Source: Thermanaeromonas sp. C210
GTDB lineage: Bacteria; Bacillota; DSM-521; Neomoorellales; Neomoorellaceae
NCBI RefSeq assembly: GCF_013167955.1
Contig: NZ_BLWF01000001.1
Coordinates: 310,001 to 374,000, forward strand
Direction: 5' to 3'
Length of the DNA stretch: 64,000 nt
In this document: positions 26,073-35,305 of the stretch, piece by piece
Numbering within the stretch: position 1 is the first letter of the stretch
How the letters are laid out: each line of letters opens with the position of its first letter
Notes under the pieces: generated by a model
What the model was told of the DNA's origin: nothing
What the model saw: only the letters and a program-made list of their open reading frames with translations
The model's database searches: none
Program-made: the position numbers and the translations under genes

Positions 26073-27743
26073 CTAATCCTCCGGCAAAATCATTTCGTTT
26101 AATCCCGCCCCTGCCGGCACCATGGGATACACCATTTCTTCTTCGCTTATAAGACATTCTATGAGGGTGAGGCGCCCGTTCTGCATGGCTTCCTGCAGAA
26201 CCGGAATAACTTCTTCCTGTTTGGTTATTCTCAGACCTTCTGCGCCGTAGCAGCGGGCCAGGCCAACAAAGTCGGGGTTGCCGCTGAAGCGAACTGCGGT
26301 ATACTTGCCCTCGTAGTAGAAGTGCTGCAGCTGGCGCACCATGGCCAGGCTTTGGTTGTTGAAAAGCAGGATCTTAATGGGCAGGTTCTGCTCTACCGCA
26401 GTGCCCAGTTCAGCCATGCTCATCTGGAAACTCCCATCGCCGGTGATGACCCACACCATAGTGTCCGGCCGGGCCAGTTGGGCCCCTATGGCCGCCGGGA
26501 AGCCATAGCCCATGGTCCCCAGGCCGCAGGACGAAATGAAGGTACGCGGCTTGGTAAAGCCGTAAAAGAGGGCGGCCCACATCTGGTGCTGGCCCACATC
26601 GGTGGTGATGATGGCCTTGCCCCGGGTCATCTCCCCTAATCGCTGTATAACCCACTGGGGACGCACATCTCCCCCGCGGCCGTATGTTAAGGGGTATTCC
26701 TCCCGTAGCTCCTGCAGGCGCTTTAACCAGGCCCCCCGCTTGCCTGGCTGCACCAGGGGCAAGAGGTCCTCCAGGACGGTTCGGGCATCCCCCACCAGGG
26801 GTAAGTCCACGCGGACGTTCTTGCCGATTTCTGCGGGGTCGATATCCACATGGGCTATCTTGGCCTGGGGAGCGAATTTGTCCAGGGCACCGGTCACCCG
26901 ATCGTCAAAACGCACCCCGAGGCCGAAAAGGACGTCGCACTCCATAAAGGCGTGGTTGGCGTAAGGTTTACCGTGCAGGCCCACCATGCCCAAGGACAGG
27001 GGATGATCCTCCGGGAAGGCTCCTAAGCCGGCAAGGGTGGTGGCCACCGGCGCCTGCAGGGTTTCCGCCAGCCGGAGCAAGAGTTCTTCGGCCCCCGAAG
27101 CCACCACTCCCCCTCCCACGAAGATTAACGGCCGCTCGGCTTCCGATAGCATCTTGGCCAAGGCCCTTATCTGCCCGGCATGCCCTTTGTAGGTGGGCTT
27201 GTAGCCCCGGATGTCCACCTTATCCGGGATGGGGGCCTCGCAAGGCGCCTGGGCCACATCCCGCGGGAGATCGATCAGCACCGGCCCCGGCCGGCCCGTA
27301 CGGGCGATATGAAAGGCCTCTTTAACTATGCGGGGGAGCTCCGCCACATCTTTTACCAGGTAGTTGTGCTTGGTGATGGGCATGGTAATCCCCGTAACGT
27401 CCACTTCCTGGAAGGCATCGGTCCCCACCATGGAGGTAGGTACCTGGCCGGTAAAAATTACCACGGCCACCGAATCCATGTACGCCGTAGCGATGCCCGT
27501 CACCAGATTGGTGGCCCCGGGCCCCGAGGTGGCGAAACATACCCCTACCCTGCCGCTGGTCCGGGCATAACCGCTGGCCGCATGTACGGCATTTTGCTCG
27601 TGGCGCACCAGGACGTGTTTAATAGGGCTGTCGGCCAGGGCATGGTACAAAGGCAGCACTGCGCCTCCGGGGTAGCCGAAGACAAGGTCTACTTCTTCTT
27701 CTAATAAAGCTTCGATGACCGCCTGGGCACCCGTTCGCCTCAA
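26073..27743 (-). CDS. ilvB: Acetolactate synthase large subunit, second copy
   Basis: This 556-residue thiamine-diphosphate enzyme has the family order TPP-N (catalytic E49 in R-H-E-Q-N-A), central FAD/ADP domain, and TPP-C with the cofactor motif G-D-G-S-F-Q-M-S and closing N-N. It makes acetolactate or acetohydroxybutyrate. The start is a TTG at 27743 with GGGGGAG about five bases ahead. It lies directly downstream of ilvN and is clearly diverged from the copy at 28302-30005, so it is an old paralogue rather than a fresh duplication. Different 2-ketobutyrate preference or regulation is possible but cannot be read. Confidence 0.95.
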   Translation of the reverse strand: MRRTGAQAVIEALLEEEVDLVFGYPGGAVLPLYHALADSPIKHVLVRHEQNAVHAASGYARTSGRVGVCFATSGPGATNLVTGIATAYMDSVAVVIFTGQVPTSMVGTDAFQEVDVTGITMPITKHNYLVKDVAELPRIVKEAFHIARTGRPGPVLIDLPRDVAQAPCEAPIPDKVDIRGYKPTYKGHAGQIRALAKMLSEAERPLIFVGGGVVASGAEELLLRLAETLQAPVATTLAGLGAFPEDHPLSLGMVGLHGKPYANHAFMECDVLFGLGVRFDDRVTGALDKFAPQAKIAHVDIDPAEIGKNVRVDLPLVGDARTVLEDLLPLVQPGKRGAWLKRLQELREEYPLTYGRGGDVRPQWVIQRLGEMTRGKAIITTDVGQHQMWAALFYGFTKPRTFISSCGLGTMGYGFPAAIGAQLARPDTMVWVITGDGSFQMSMAELGTAVEQNLPIKILLFNNQSLAMVRQLQHFYYEGKYTAVRFSGNPDFVGLARCYGAEGLRITKQEEVIPVLQEAMQNGRLTLIECLISEEEMVYPMVPAGAGLNEMILPED

Positions 27744-27759
27744 GCCTTCTCCCCCCTCT

Positions 27760-28293
27760 TTAACCCGTCTGGCTGACGTTTTCCTGCTCGCCCAGATCGG
27801 CCTCCAGGACCTTGCCCCTGGATCCCCTCACCAGGGCGATCTTGCCCGTCCGGGCCAATTCCCGGATACCGAAGGGCCGCAGGGCGGCCTCGATGGCGTT
27901 GATCTTGTCCTCGTCGCCCGTGGCCTCAACAATCAGGGAATCCCGCGCGATATCCACGATCCTGGCCCGGAAAACCTCCACAATCTGCATGATTTCTCCC
28001 CGCACGTGGGGCTCGGCATTTACCTTGATCAGGATGAGCTCCCGGCCCACATGGGGATCCTGGGTGATGTCGCTCAACTTGATGACATCGATGAGCTTAT
28101 GGAGCTGCTTGCACACCTGCTCTATGGTATGGTCGTCGCCCTCCACCACAATGGTCATCCGCGAGATGGCGGGGTTCTCCGTGGGGCCGACGGCCAGGCT
28201 CTCGATATTATACCCGCGGCGGGCAAAGAGGCCCGCCACTCTGGTCAACACCCCCGGCTTATTTTCCACCAGAACGGCTAAGGTGTGCTTCAT
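27760..28293 (-). CDS. ilvN: Acetolactate synthase regulatory (small) subunit
   Basis: The 177-residue protein has an N-terminal ACT domain (H-T-L-A-V-L-V-E-N-K-P-G-V-L-T-R-V, where valine binds between subunits) and a C-terminal ALS-ss domain (about 85-165). It activates the catalytic subunit and confers valine feedback inhibition. It lies between two large-subunit genes, eight bases after the first, so it could serve both. Confidence 0.95.
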   Translation of the reverse strand: MKHTLAVLVENKPGVLTRVAGLFARRGYNIESLAVGPTENPAISRMTIVVEGDDHTIEQVCKQLHKLIDVIKLSDITQDPHVGRELILIKVNAEPHVRGEIMQIVEVFRARIVDIARDSLIVEATGDEDKINAIEAALRPFGIRELARTGKIALVRGSRGKVLEADLGEQENVSQTG

Positions 28294-28301
28294 GGCTATT
28301 T

Positions 28302-30005
28302 CTACCCCCCTACAATCATTTCCCGGAGATGGGCACCCGGCGGCACCATGGGAAGGACGTTCTCCTCCCGGTCTACCTTTACATCCACCAGGAAGGGCCC
28401 TTCGTGCTCCAGAGCCCTTTCCAGAGCCCCGGTCAGCTGGGAAGCCTCGGTTACCCGCAGGGCCGGGATCCCGTAAGCCCCGGCCAGCTTAACGAAATCG
28501 GGGTTGCCCGCCGCCAAGTCGGAATAAGAATAACGCCCGTCGAAGAAAAACTCCTGCCACTGGCGTACCATGCCCAGGTAACCGTTATCCAGTAGTATGA
28601 TCTTTACCGGTAGCCGGTAAAAGCTTATGGTAGCCAGCTCCTGGGAGTTCATCTGGAAGCTACCGTCACCGGTAATGGCTATTACCGTAGCCTCCGGCCG
28701 GGCCAGCTGGGCTCCCATGGCCGCCGGCACGCCGAACCCCATGGCCCCCAGGCCGCCGGACGAAATGAAGCTGCGCGGCCGTTTTACCCGGTAATACTGG
28801 ACCGCCCACATCTGGTGCTGCCCTACATCCGTGCTCACGATGGCCTCGCCCCCGGTAAGGCGGTGAAGCTCTTCAATAACCAACTGGGGTTTTAGGCCGC
28901 AGTCCCGGTCGTATTGTAAAGGGTGTTCCTCCTGCCACGCCCTGATCCGGTTCCTCCATTCGGGGCGAAGGGCAGGCCGGGGCAAGTTATCCACCAGGGC
29001 CTTGAGGGCCAGACGGGCATCGCCCACAATGGGAATATGAGCGGGAACGTTCTTGCCGATCTCCGCAGCATCGATGTCTATATGAATTATCCTGGCCTTG
29101 GGGGCAAATTTATCCAATCTTCCGGTGACCCGGTCATCGAAGCGCACACCGATACCGATTAAGAGGTCACATTCGCCCACCGCATAATTAGCGGCCACGG
29201 TACCGTGCATGCCCACCATGCCCACGAAAAGGGGATGGTCTTCGGGGAAAGCCCCCTTGCCCATCATGGTGATGATAACCGGGATATCCTGCTTTTCGGC
29301 CAGGATTTTTAATTCTTCATGGGCGCCGGAAGTAATCACCCCGCCCCCGGCGAAGAGGAGGGGCCGCTCCGCCCGGGCAATGGCCCGGGCCGCCTGGAGG
29401 ATCTGCAGGGGGTGGGGTTCGCGACAAACCCTGTAGCCCCGGAGATTTAAGGGGGGTGGATACTTATCCACTACAGTAGTCTGGGTGGTAACATCCTTGG
29501 GTATATCTACAACCACCGGTCCCGGCCGGCCGGTGGTAGCTATATAAAAGGCTTCATGCATGACCCCGGCCAGTTCCCTTACATCCCTGACCAGGAAATT
29601 ATGCTTAGTAATGGGCATAGTTATGCCGGTGATGTCGGCCTCCTGGAAGGAATCGCGCCCGATCATCCCCACGCCCACCTGGCCGGTAAGGACCACAAGG
29701 GGAACAGAATCCATGAAGGCATTGGTAATCCCGGTGATGAGGTTGGTGGCACCCGGTCCGGAAGTGGCAATGCAGACCCCGGGCTTTCCGCTAACCCGGG
29801 CATACCCGTCTGCCGCGTGGACGGCGCCCTGTTCATGGCGGGTTAAGATATGGCGGATATTAGACCTATAGAGTTCGTCATACAGGGGCAGTACTGCTCC
29901 TCCGGGATACCCGAATACAGTATCCACGCCTTCCTCTTGCAAGGCCTTGATGATAATCTGGGAACCCGTCAGTTTGCTTTTCGCACCGCAATCCCCAACT
30001 GCCAT
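28302..30005 (-). CDS. ilvB: Acetolactate synthase large subunit, first copy
   Basis: This 567-residue catalytic subunit has E58 in R-H-E-Q-G-A-V-H-A-A-D-G-Y-A-R and the TPP motif G-D-G-S-F-Q-M-N-S-Q-E-L-A-T. An open frame runs 23 codons further upstream into ilvD, but the ATG at 30005 has GGAGGT just ahead and is the sensible start. It is followed by ilvN in the usual large-small order, so this is probably the primary valine-regulated enzyme. Confidence 0.95.
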   Translation of the reverse strand: MAVGDCGAKSKLTGSQIIIKALQEEGVDTVFGYPGGAVLPLYDELYRSNIRHILTRHEQGAVHAADGYARVSGKPGVCIATSGPGATNLITGITNAFMDSVPLVVLTGQVGVGMIGRDSFQEADITGITMPITKHNFLVRDVRELAGVMHEAFYIATTGRPGPVVVDIPKDVTTQTTVVDKYPPPLNLRGYRVCREPHPLQILQAARAIARAERPLLFAGGGVITSGAHEELKILAEKQDIPVIITMMGKGAFPEDHPLFVGMVGMHGTVAANYAVGECDLLIGIGVRFDDRVTGRLDKFAPKARIIHIDIDAAEIGKNVPAHIPIVGDARLALKALVDNLPRPALRPEWRNRIRAWQEEHPLQYDRDCGLKPQLVIEELHRLTGGEAIVSTDVGQHQMWAVQYYRVKRPRSFISSGGLGAMGFGVPAAMGAQLARPEATVIAITGDGSFQMNSQELATISFYRLPVKIILLDNGYLGMVRQWQEFFFDGRYSYSDLAAGNPDFVKLAGAYGIPALRVTEASQLTGALERALEHEGPFLVDVKVDREENVLPMVPPGAHLREMIVGG

Positions 30006-30018
30006 ACACCTCCGATCC

Positions 30019-31677
30019 TTATTCCAGCACGGCTCCCCGGGCACCGGAAGTAACGTGCCGGGCATAGCGTGCAAGATAACCTGTGCTAATCTTGGGCGCC
30101 GGCGCCTGCCATTCTGCCCGGCGCCGGGCCAGTTCCCCTTCTTCTACCAGCAACTCCAACTTGCGCGCCGGGATGTCGATGGCGATGAGATCGCCTTCCT
30201 TAACCAGGGCCAGGGGCCCTCCGGCCGCTGCTTCAGGGGATACGTGGCCGATGGAGGCTCCCCGGCTGGCACCCGAAAAACGGCCGTCGGTAATGAGAGC
30301 CACCGAGGCATCCAGCCCCATCCCGGCCAGCGCCGAGGTGGGACTCAACATCTCCTGCATGCCCGGGCCGCCCTTGGGGCCTTCGTAACGGATGACAACT
30401 ACATCCCCGGGGCGAATCCTTCCCTCGATGATGGCTTGAAAAGCCTCTTCTTCGCTCTCAAAGACCCGGGCCGGCCCCTTGTGCACCAGCATCTCGGGCA
30501 GCACCGCACCCTTTTTAACCACTGCCCCCTCGGGAGCCAGGTTGCCGTACAGGATGGCCAGCCCTCCATCGGGGCTGTAGGGGTTTTCCAGGGGCCTGAT
30601 GACTTCTTTATTTAAAATCCCCTTCCCGGCGCAATTATCGGCCACCGTGCGTCCCGTCACCGTAAGGCAGCTGCCGTCTAGCAGCCCCGCGCGGCCGAGT
30701 TCGGCCATTACCGCCGGAATCCCCCCGGCCTCGTGGAGATCCTGGATGTGGTGAGGGCCCGCCGGGCTCAACTTACACAACTGTGGTACTTGCCTGCTGA
30801 GCTCATCGAAAACCTTGAGGGGCAAATCCACCCCGGCCTCCCGGGCAATGGCCGGCAGGTGGAGGCAGGTGTTGGTAGAACCTCCCAGGGCCATATCCAC
30901 CGCCACCGCATTGCGGAAGGCGGCTGCAGTCATGATATCCCGGGGCCGGATATTCTTTTCTAACAGGTCCATGATGCGCATACCGGCCTGTTTGGCCAGC
31001 CTGAGGCGTGCCGCGCTAACCGCCGGAACGGTGCCCTGGCCCGGCAGGCCCATGCCCAGGGCTTCTGTTAAACAGTTCATGGTATTGGCCGTATACATCC
31101 CGGCACAAGAGCCACAACCGGGGCAAACGCAATCCTCAAGTTCCGCCAGCTCATCTTCGGTCATCTTGCCGGCCCGCACCATGCCGACGGCTTCGAAGAT
31201 ATTGCTCAGGGAAACATCGCGTCCCTTATACCGCCCGGCCAGCATGGGCCCGCCGCTTATAAAAATGGAAGGTAGGTTGAGGCGGGCTGCGGCCATGAGC
31301 ATGCCGGGAACGATCTTGTCGCAGTTGGTAATAAAGATGAGGGCATCAAAGGGATGGGCCATGGCCATGACTTCCACACTGTCGGCAATGAGCTCCCGGC
31401 TGGCCAGGGAGTATTTCATGCCGGTATGGTTCATGGCAATACCATCGCATACCCCTATGGTAGAAAATTCTAGCGGGGTACCCCCCGCCATCCTCACTCC
31501 GGCTTTAACGGCCTCCGCCACGGTGCGGAGGTGGACATGGCCCGGGGCTAGTTCATTAAAGGAATTAACAATGCCGATGATAGGCCGGGCTACTTCCTCA
31601 TCGGTAAGGCCCATAGCTTTAAATAAAGACCGGTGGGGTGCCCGGGCCAGGCCGGCCTTCATCAAATCGCTCCGCAT
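30019..31677 (-). CDS. ilvD: Dihydroxyacid dehydratase
   Basis: The 552-residue iron-sulfur enzyme makes the 2-keto acids of valine and isoleucine from the dihydroxy acids. Cluster cysteines lie in [11 protein letters not shown] and in [16 protein letters not shown]. The C-terminal half carries G-R-F-S-G-A-S-R-G, which binds substrate and Mg. Only two bases separate its ATG from the ilvE stop, so it is coupled to ilvE. The ketol-acid reductoisomerase that would supply its substrate is not encoded in this window. Confidence 0.96.
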   Translation of the reverse strand: MRSDLMKAGLARAPHRSLFKAMGLTDEEVARPIIGIVNSFNELAPGHVHLRTVAEAVKAGVRMAGGTPLEFSTIGVCDGIAMNHTGMKYSLASRELIADSVEVMAMAHPFDALIFITNCDKIVPGMLMAAARLNLPSIFISGGPMLAGRYKGRDVSLSNIFEAVGMVRAGKMTEDELAELEDCVCPGCGSCAGMYTANTMNCLTEALGMGLPGQGTVPAVSAARLRLAKQAGMRIMDLLEKNIRPRDIMTAAAFRNAVAVDMALGGSTNTCLHLPAIAREAGVDLPLKVFDELSRQVPQLCKLSPAGPHHIQDLHEAGGIPAVMAELGRAGLLDGSCLTVTGRTVADNCAGKGILNKEVIRPLENPYSPDGGLAILYGNLAPEGAVVKKGAVLPEMLVHKGPARVFESEEEAFQAIIEGRIRPGDVVVIRYEGPKGGPGMQEMLSPTSALAGMGLDASVALITDGRFSGASRGASIGHVSPEAAAGGPLALVKEGDLIAIDIPARKLELLVEEGELARRRAEWQAPAPKISTGYLARYARHVTSGARGAVLE

Positions 31678-31679
31678 CC

Positions 31680-32570
31680 TTAACGCCTCTTTTCCGTAAA
31701 GATCTCCGCGCCTTCGTTCATGGTAAGCTCCCGGAAGCTGTTGATGAGCTTGCGGGTAATGGGGCCCGGTCGGCCGTCCCCTATGGGCCGGTTATCCAGC
31801 TTAACTACAGGAATAACCTCCGCCGCCGTGCCGGTCAGGAAGCACTCATCCGCCGTATAAATATCGTGGCGGGTGAATACCCTCTCTTCGGCCGGAATGC
31901 CCAAGGTCCGGGCTAATTCCATCACCGTATTCCTTGTAATGCCCTCCAGGAGCCCGATGTAGGCAGGAGGGGTATACAAATGACCGTCCTTCACGATAAA
32001 AATGTTGTCCCCCGTGGCCTCCGCCACATAGCCTTCTCTGTTGAGGAGCAGCCCCTCCGGCGCGCCGGCCCGGGTGGCTTCTATCTTGGCCAGGATGTTG
32101 TTGAGATAATTGAGGGACTTGATACGGGGATCTAAGGCGTCGGGAATATTCCGCCGCGTAGCCACCGTCACCAGTTCCAGCCCCCGCTCGTATAATTCCG
32201 CGGGATAAAGCTGGATACCGGAGGCGATACAGAAGACCAAGGGCTTAGGGCATTTGCGGGGATCCAGCCCCAGATCTCCACGGCCGCGGGTGACTACCAG
32301 GCGAATGTAGGCATCGTGCAAGTTGTTCCGCCGGCAGGTTTCCAATACAACGTCCATCATCTCTTCCCGGGTAAGGCCGGGTTCCAAAGCAATATGCCGG
32401 GCGGATTCAAAAAGCCGGATAATATGCTCCTTTAATTTAAAAACCCGGCCATTATACGCCCGGATGCCTTCAAAGACCCCGTCGCCGTAGAGTAAACCGT
32501 GATCGAAAACGGATACCTTAGCCTCTTCTTCGTCTACAAAGCGACCATCTAGGTATATAATTAATCCCAC
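31680..32570 (-). CDS. ilvE: Branched-chain amino acid aminotransferase
   Basis: This 296-residue fold-type IV PLP enzyme transfers amino groups between glutamate and the branched-chain keto acids. It begins I-Y-L-D-G-R-F-V and has G-D-G-V-F-E-G-I-R and the PLP lysine in I-K-S-L-N-Y-L-N-N. Further on are E-A-T-G-D-N-I-F and T-G-T-A-A-E-V-I-P. The start is a GTG with AGGAGGGGAG upstream. It is the first gene of the ten-gene operon and has a sigma-A promoter 75 bases ahead. Confidence 0.95.
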   Translation of the reverse strand: MGLIIYLDGRFVDEEEAKVSVFDHGLLYGDGVFEGIRAYNGRVFKLKEHIIRLFESARHIALEPGLTREEMMDVVLETCRRNNLHDAYIRLVVTRGRGDLGLDPRKCPKPLVFCIASGIQLYPAELYERGLELVTVATRRNIPDALDPRIKSLNYLNNILAKIEATRAGAPEGLLLNREGYVAEATGDNIFIVKDGHLYTPPAYIGLLEGITRNTVMELARTLGIPAEERVFTRHDIYTADECFLTGTAAEVIPVVKLDNRPIGDGRPGPITRKLINSFRELTMNEGAEIFTEKRR

Positions 32571-32643
32571 TTTATTCTCCCCTCCTACCGTCTAAACCCT
32601 TTCTCCCGGCCGCTCTTGGAGGCGCGAAATATGTTTACGTTTC

Positions 32644-32672
32644 AGTATAAAGAACCTGTTAAAGAGAGTCAA
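32644..32672 (-). promoter_or_regulatory. Promoter of the ilv-leu-cimA operon
   Basis: On the minus strand TTGACT (32667-32672) and TATACT (32644-32649) are 17 bases apart. The transcript would have a leader of only about 65 bases, too short for a T-box. The IS target repeat begins at the first base of the -35 box, so everything upstream of the core promoter has been replaced by the insertion. Confidence 0.8.
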
Positions 32673-32688
32673 GAATTTTTACAGTTGG
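32672..32688. repeat. Left target-site duplication of the IS1202-group element
   Basis: A 17-base direct repeat (AGAATTTTTACAGTTGG) is found identically at 34118-34134 on the other side of the element. The first A may belong to the right terminus of the element, giving 16 bases. Confidence 0.85.
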
Positions 32689-34117
32689 TGTGATCCGTCT
32701 GTGATATTGTCAGGGTGAAATCCATCAGTGAAAATGTCAGTATGAATAGGGCGAGGATTACCTTGTCACAGGCGGAAATGAACCGGGTAATTATTTTACA
32801 AAAAGTTTTAGATGGAGAAGTTTCATTACCGTATGCAGCCCTCATCTTGGGAATTAGCGAACGCCATGCCTATCGCCTTAAGACAAAACTTCAAACCTCG
32901 GGTCCCGCAGGCCTGGCCCATGGAAATCGTGGCCGTAAACCCGCTCATGCTATCCCTGATAATATCCGCCAGGTGGTAGTGCAGCTCGCTCAAACTAAAT
33001 ACAGGGGGTGTAATTATACTTTCTTGAGCGAATTGCTCCGCGAGCATGAAGGTATTTGTTTAAGCCCGGCTTCTGTGGGCCGTATCCTTAAAGCCGCCGG
33101 TATCCTTAGTCCTAGAAAACACCGACCCCATAAACCCCATTGTCGCCGCCCTCGTAAACCGCAATTCGGCATGCTGGTTCAAATTGACGGTAGCCACCAT
33201 GATTGGTTGGAGGGCCCGTGGCCCTTCGCTGGTTTTATTATTGGCCGTCGACGACGCTACCGGTCGTATTCTTTCCGCCCTCTTCTGGCCTGCTGAGGAT
33301 TTCAAGGGTTATTGTCGTCTCTTATACCAACTTATCACTAAGCACGGCATCCCTCTTGCTATTTATTCGGACAGGCATACCCTCTTCTTCTCTCCAAAGG
33401 AGAAGAAAGATCACCTTACTCTGGAGGAGCAATTGCTGGGTGAAAGACGACCTTTAACCCAGTTCGGCCGCATCTTAAGGGACCTTGGTATCCAGCATAT
33501 ACCGGCCTATTCCCCACAGGCTAAAGGCCGCATTGAGCGCTCTTTTGAAACTTTGCAGCAAAGGCTACTTATCGAGCTCCGCCTGGCCGGCGCTTCCTCC
33601 CTTGAAGAGGCTAACGCCCTACTCCCTAAGTTTATTGAGCGTTACAATGAAAAATTCGCCGTTCCCCCAGCTGATACCGCTTCGGCTTTCCGCCCCATCC
33701 CTTCTCATTTGCGCCTGGAATATATCTTCTCCTGGAAGGAATATAGAACCTTAAATCCCGGCTATACTATTCACTTCCAGGGCAAGACTTATAAAGTCTT
33801 AAACCCTAAAGGTGCTCCTTTTATCCCTCTTCGCTCCGTTGTGGAGGTCCTTAAGCCCCTGCACGGTGCTTTGTGTGTCGCTTGGCAGGGCCATTTTTAT
33901 GGCCTTGAGGTATTCCCGGAAAATGCTAAAAGCAATCCTGAAAATAATAGGCCTGCTACAGCTCTAGAAAAAAGTGCGGGCCCTACCCCTTCTCTTCCTC
34001 GTAGGCCCGCTGCAGACCATCCATGGCGTAAACCATGGAAACCTCGCAGGCCAATTATACCACATCCCTGACATTTTCACAGATGTGTTTTACCTGACAT
34101 TTTCATGGATGCTTGAC
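32689..34117 (+). mobile_element. ISNCY/IS1202-group insertion sequence (about 1.43 kb)
   Basis: The element is bounded by 17-base direct repeats. Both ends carry imperfect inverted termini containing two copies of a TGTGAAAATGTCAG-like box: on the left around 32700-32715 and 32727-32741, on the right the same on the opposite strand between 34070 and 34107. These paired boxes are likely transposase sites. It encodes one DDE transposase of the IS1202 type, broken by a frameshift. Long target duplications are known for IS1202 relatives. It sits directly against the -35 box of the ilv operon. Confidence 0.85.
32715..34071 (+). pseudogene. IS1202-group transposase, frameshifted
   Basis: The first frame (from a GTG at 32715, or ATG at 32742) encodes the N-terminal helix-turn-helix domains and the first catalytic Asp in V-Q-I-D-G-S-H-H-D-W-L-E-G. 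The frame is lost at the CCC at 33215-33217. One base removed joins it to the second frame, R-G-P-S-L-V-L-L-L-A-V-D-D-A-T-G-R. That frame continues with Y-S-D-R-H (second Asp) and G-R-I-E-R-S-F (Glu) to a stop at 34071. Relatives are one continuous protein of about 450 residues, so this copy is probably inactive. Confidence 0.85.
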
Positions 34118-34134
34118 AGAATTTTTACAGTTGG
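34118..34134. repeat. Right target-site duplication of the IS1202-group element
   Basis: It is identical to the 17 bases at 32672-32688. Confidence 0.85.
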
Positions 34135-34205
34135 GAGGGAGATTTAGCTCTTCACCATCCCCCTTCACCGGGATACCGGGCTCATCCCTTCGCCCCCCTC
34201 TGCCC

Positions 34206-35024
34206 TCACGGGCTAAATCCCGGGGGTAAAATTCTCTTCAACATGCGCGCGTTTACCACGGCCTGGGCACCGAAGTGATTGTTAAAGGCCACAAACACCC
34301 GCTCGCACTTCCCGGCCAGGAAGGCAATCCGGGGTACCCACTCCGATAGTTCTTCTTCCGTATAAAGGTAATTATAGCGCTCCCATGCCTCTTCATGTCG
34401 CCACCAGGTGGCAGTATTCCGCCCGTGGAACCGCACGTAACCAACGGAAGCCGTAGCCTGGACCGCACCTCCGGGGAGACCATTCAGACCGGGAGTATCC
34501 ACACATACAAAGCCCATGCCGAGGGCGTGCAGAAGCGACGAGGTATCCCTCCCCAACCAGCTCTTGTGACGGAACTCCACCACCACGGGGAGGCCTGTAA
34601 GCCACTCCCGCAGGCTTTGAAGGTACTCCCTGTTTTCACGGTTAGCCTTAAAGGAATAGGGGAACTGGAGGACCAGCGCTCCCAGCCTCCCGCCCGCCGA
34701 AAGGGGTTTTAAAGCCTCCACCATCCTGACCGCCTCTTCCCTCACGGCATCCCCGCGCCGGTGGGTCAGGCCCTGGAAGGCCTTCACGGTAAAGAGGAAG
34801 TGCTCAGGTACTTTTTTGAGCATGCCCTCGAACATTCTAGCCGATGGTAGGTGGTAAAAAGTGGAATTTACTTCGGCAAAGGAGAATTCTTCGGCATAAA
34901 AGGACAGCATCTGGTCCTGCCGGGTACCGGCAGGATAGAAAGGGCCTATCCAGTCCCGGTAACTGTAGCCGGAGGTCCCGATATAGATCTTTGCGTCTTT
35001 CCCTAGGCTTCTTTCGTTCTGCAT
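34206..35024 (-). CDS. DUF72 (YecE-like) family protein
   Basis: The 272-residue protein is a DUF72 TIM-barrel-like family member: I-Y-I-G-T-S-G-Y-S-Y-R-D-W at the start, E-V-N-S-T-F-Y at 52-58, F-T-V-K-A, V-V-E-F-R-H-K-S-W, and a C-terminal F-N-N-H-F-G-A-Q-A. The molecular function of DUF72 is not established. An AAAGGAAGGGGG region precedes the ATG. It lies upstream of the ilv operon on the same strand, but the IS and the separate promoter make co-transcription unlikely. Confidence 0.88.
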   Translation of the reverse strand: MQNERSLGKDAKIYIGTSGYSYRDWIGPFYPAGTRQDQMLSFYAEEFSFAEVNSTFYHLPSARMFEGMLKKVPEHFLFTVKAFQGLTHRRGDAVREEAVRMVEALKPLSAGGRLGALVLQFPYSFKANRENREYLQSLREWLTGLPVVVEFRHKSWLGRDTSSLLHALGMGFVCVDTPGLNGLPGGAVQATASVGYVRFHGRNTATWWRHEEAWERYNYLYTEEELSEWVPRIAFLAGKCERVFVAFNNHFGAQAVVNARMLKRILPPGFSP

Positions 35025-35116
35025 CGCGGTCCCCCTTCCTTTCTTAAAAGGCCGCCAACATCCTTATCCCACTCCGGATAGGATTCAGACCTTAATTATT
35101 TTTGAGCTCCCGACGG

Positions 35117-35157
35117 TTTCTCATTTATGAGAAAGGTTATTGCTTCTATTTTAGAAG
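35117..35157. repeat. Two tandem AT-rich hairpins
   Basis: TTTCTCAT-TT-ATGAGAAA (35117-35134) and CTTCTA-TTT-TAGAAG (35143-35157) are perfect palindromes side by side in the gap between the DUF72 gene and the S24 regulator. The surroundings are GC-rich. They lie downstream of the regulator gene on its strand. There is no proper T run, so they may be operators or a weak terminator. Confidence 0.4.
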
Positions 35158-35305
35158 TTCTCTCCTCAGCAGGGCGAGCAGCGCCCCAGAAACAGCTTAA
35201 GCCCCCTTCAGGAACCCTCAGCTTTAGCTTATCGGGAGAAGACCCTTGGCCGCCCCGGGCTACCCTGCAGGCTGCCACCGAGAAAGGGGGCCCAGGGGTT
35301 TCGCC

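Noticed and set aside
32571-32690. T-box or peptide-leader attenuator ahead of ilvE
   Set aside because: The leader from the promoter is about 65 bases, lacks the T-box sequence and has no terminator hairpin.
33184-33300. Programmed frameshifting between the two transposase frames
   Set aside because: The CCC at the junction is not within a recognised slippery heptamer, and relatives of this group are, to my knowledge, made from a single frame.
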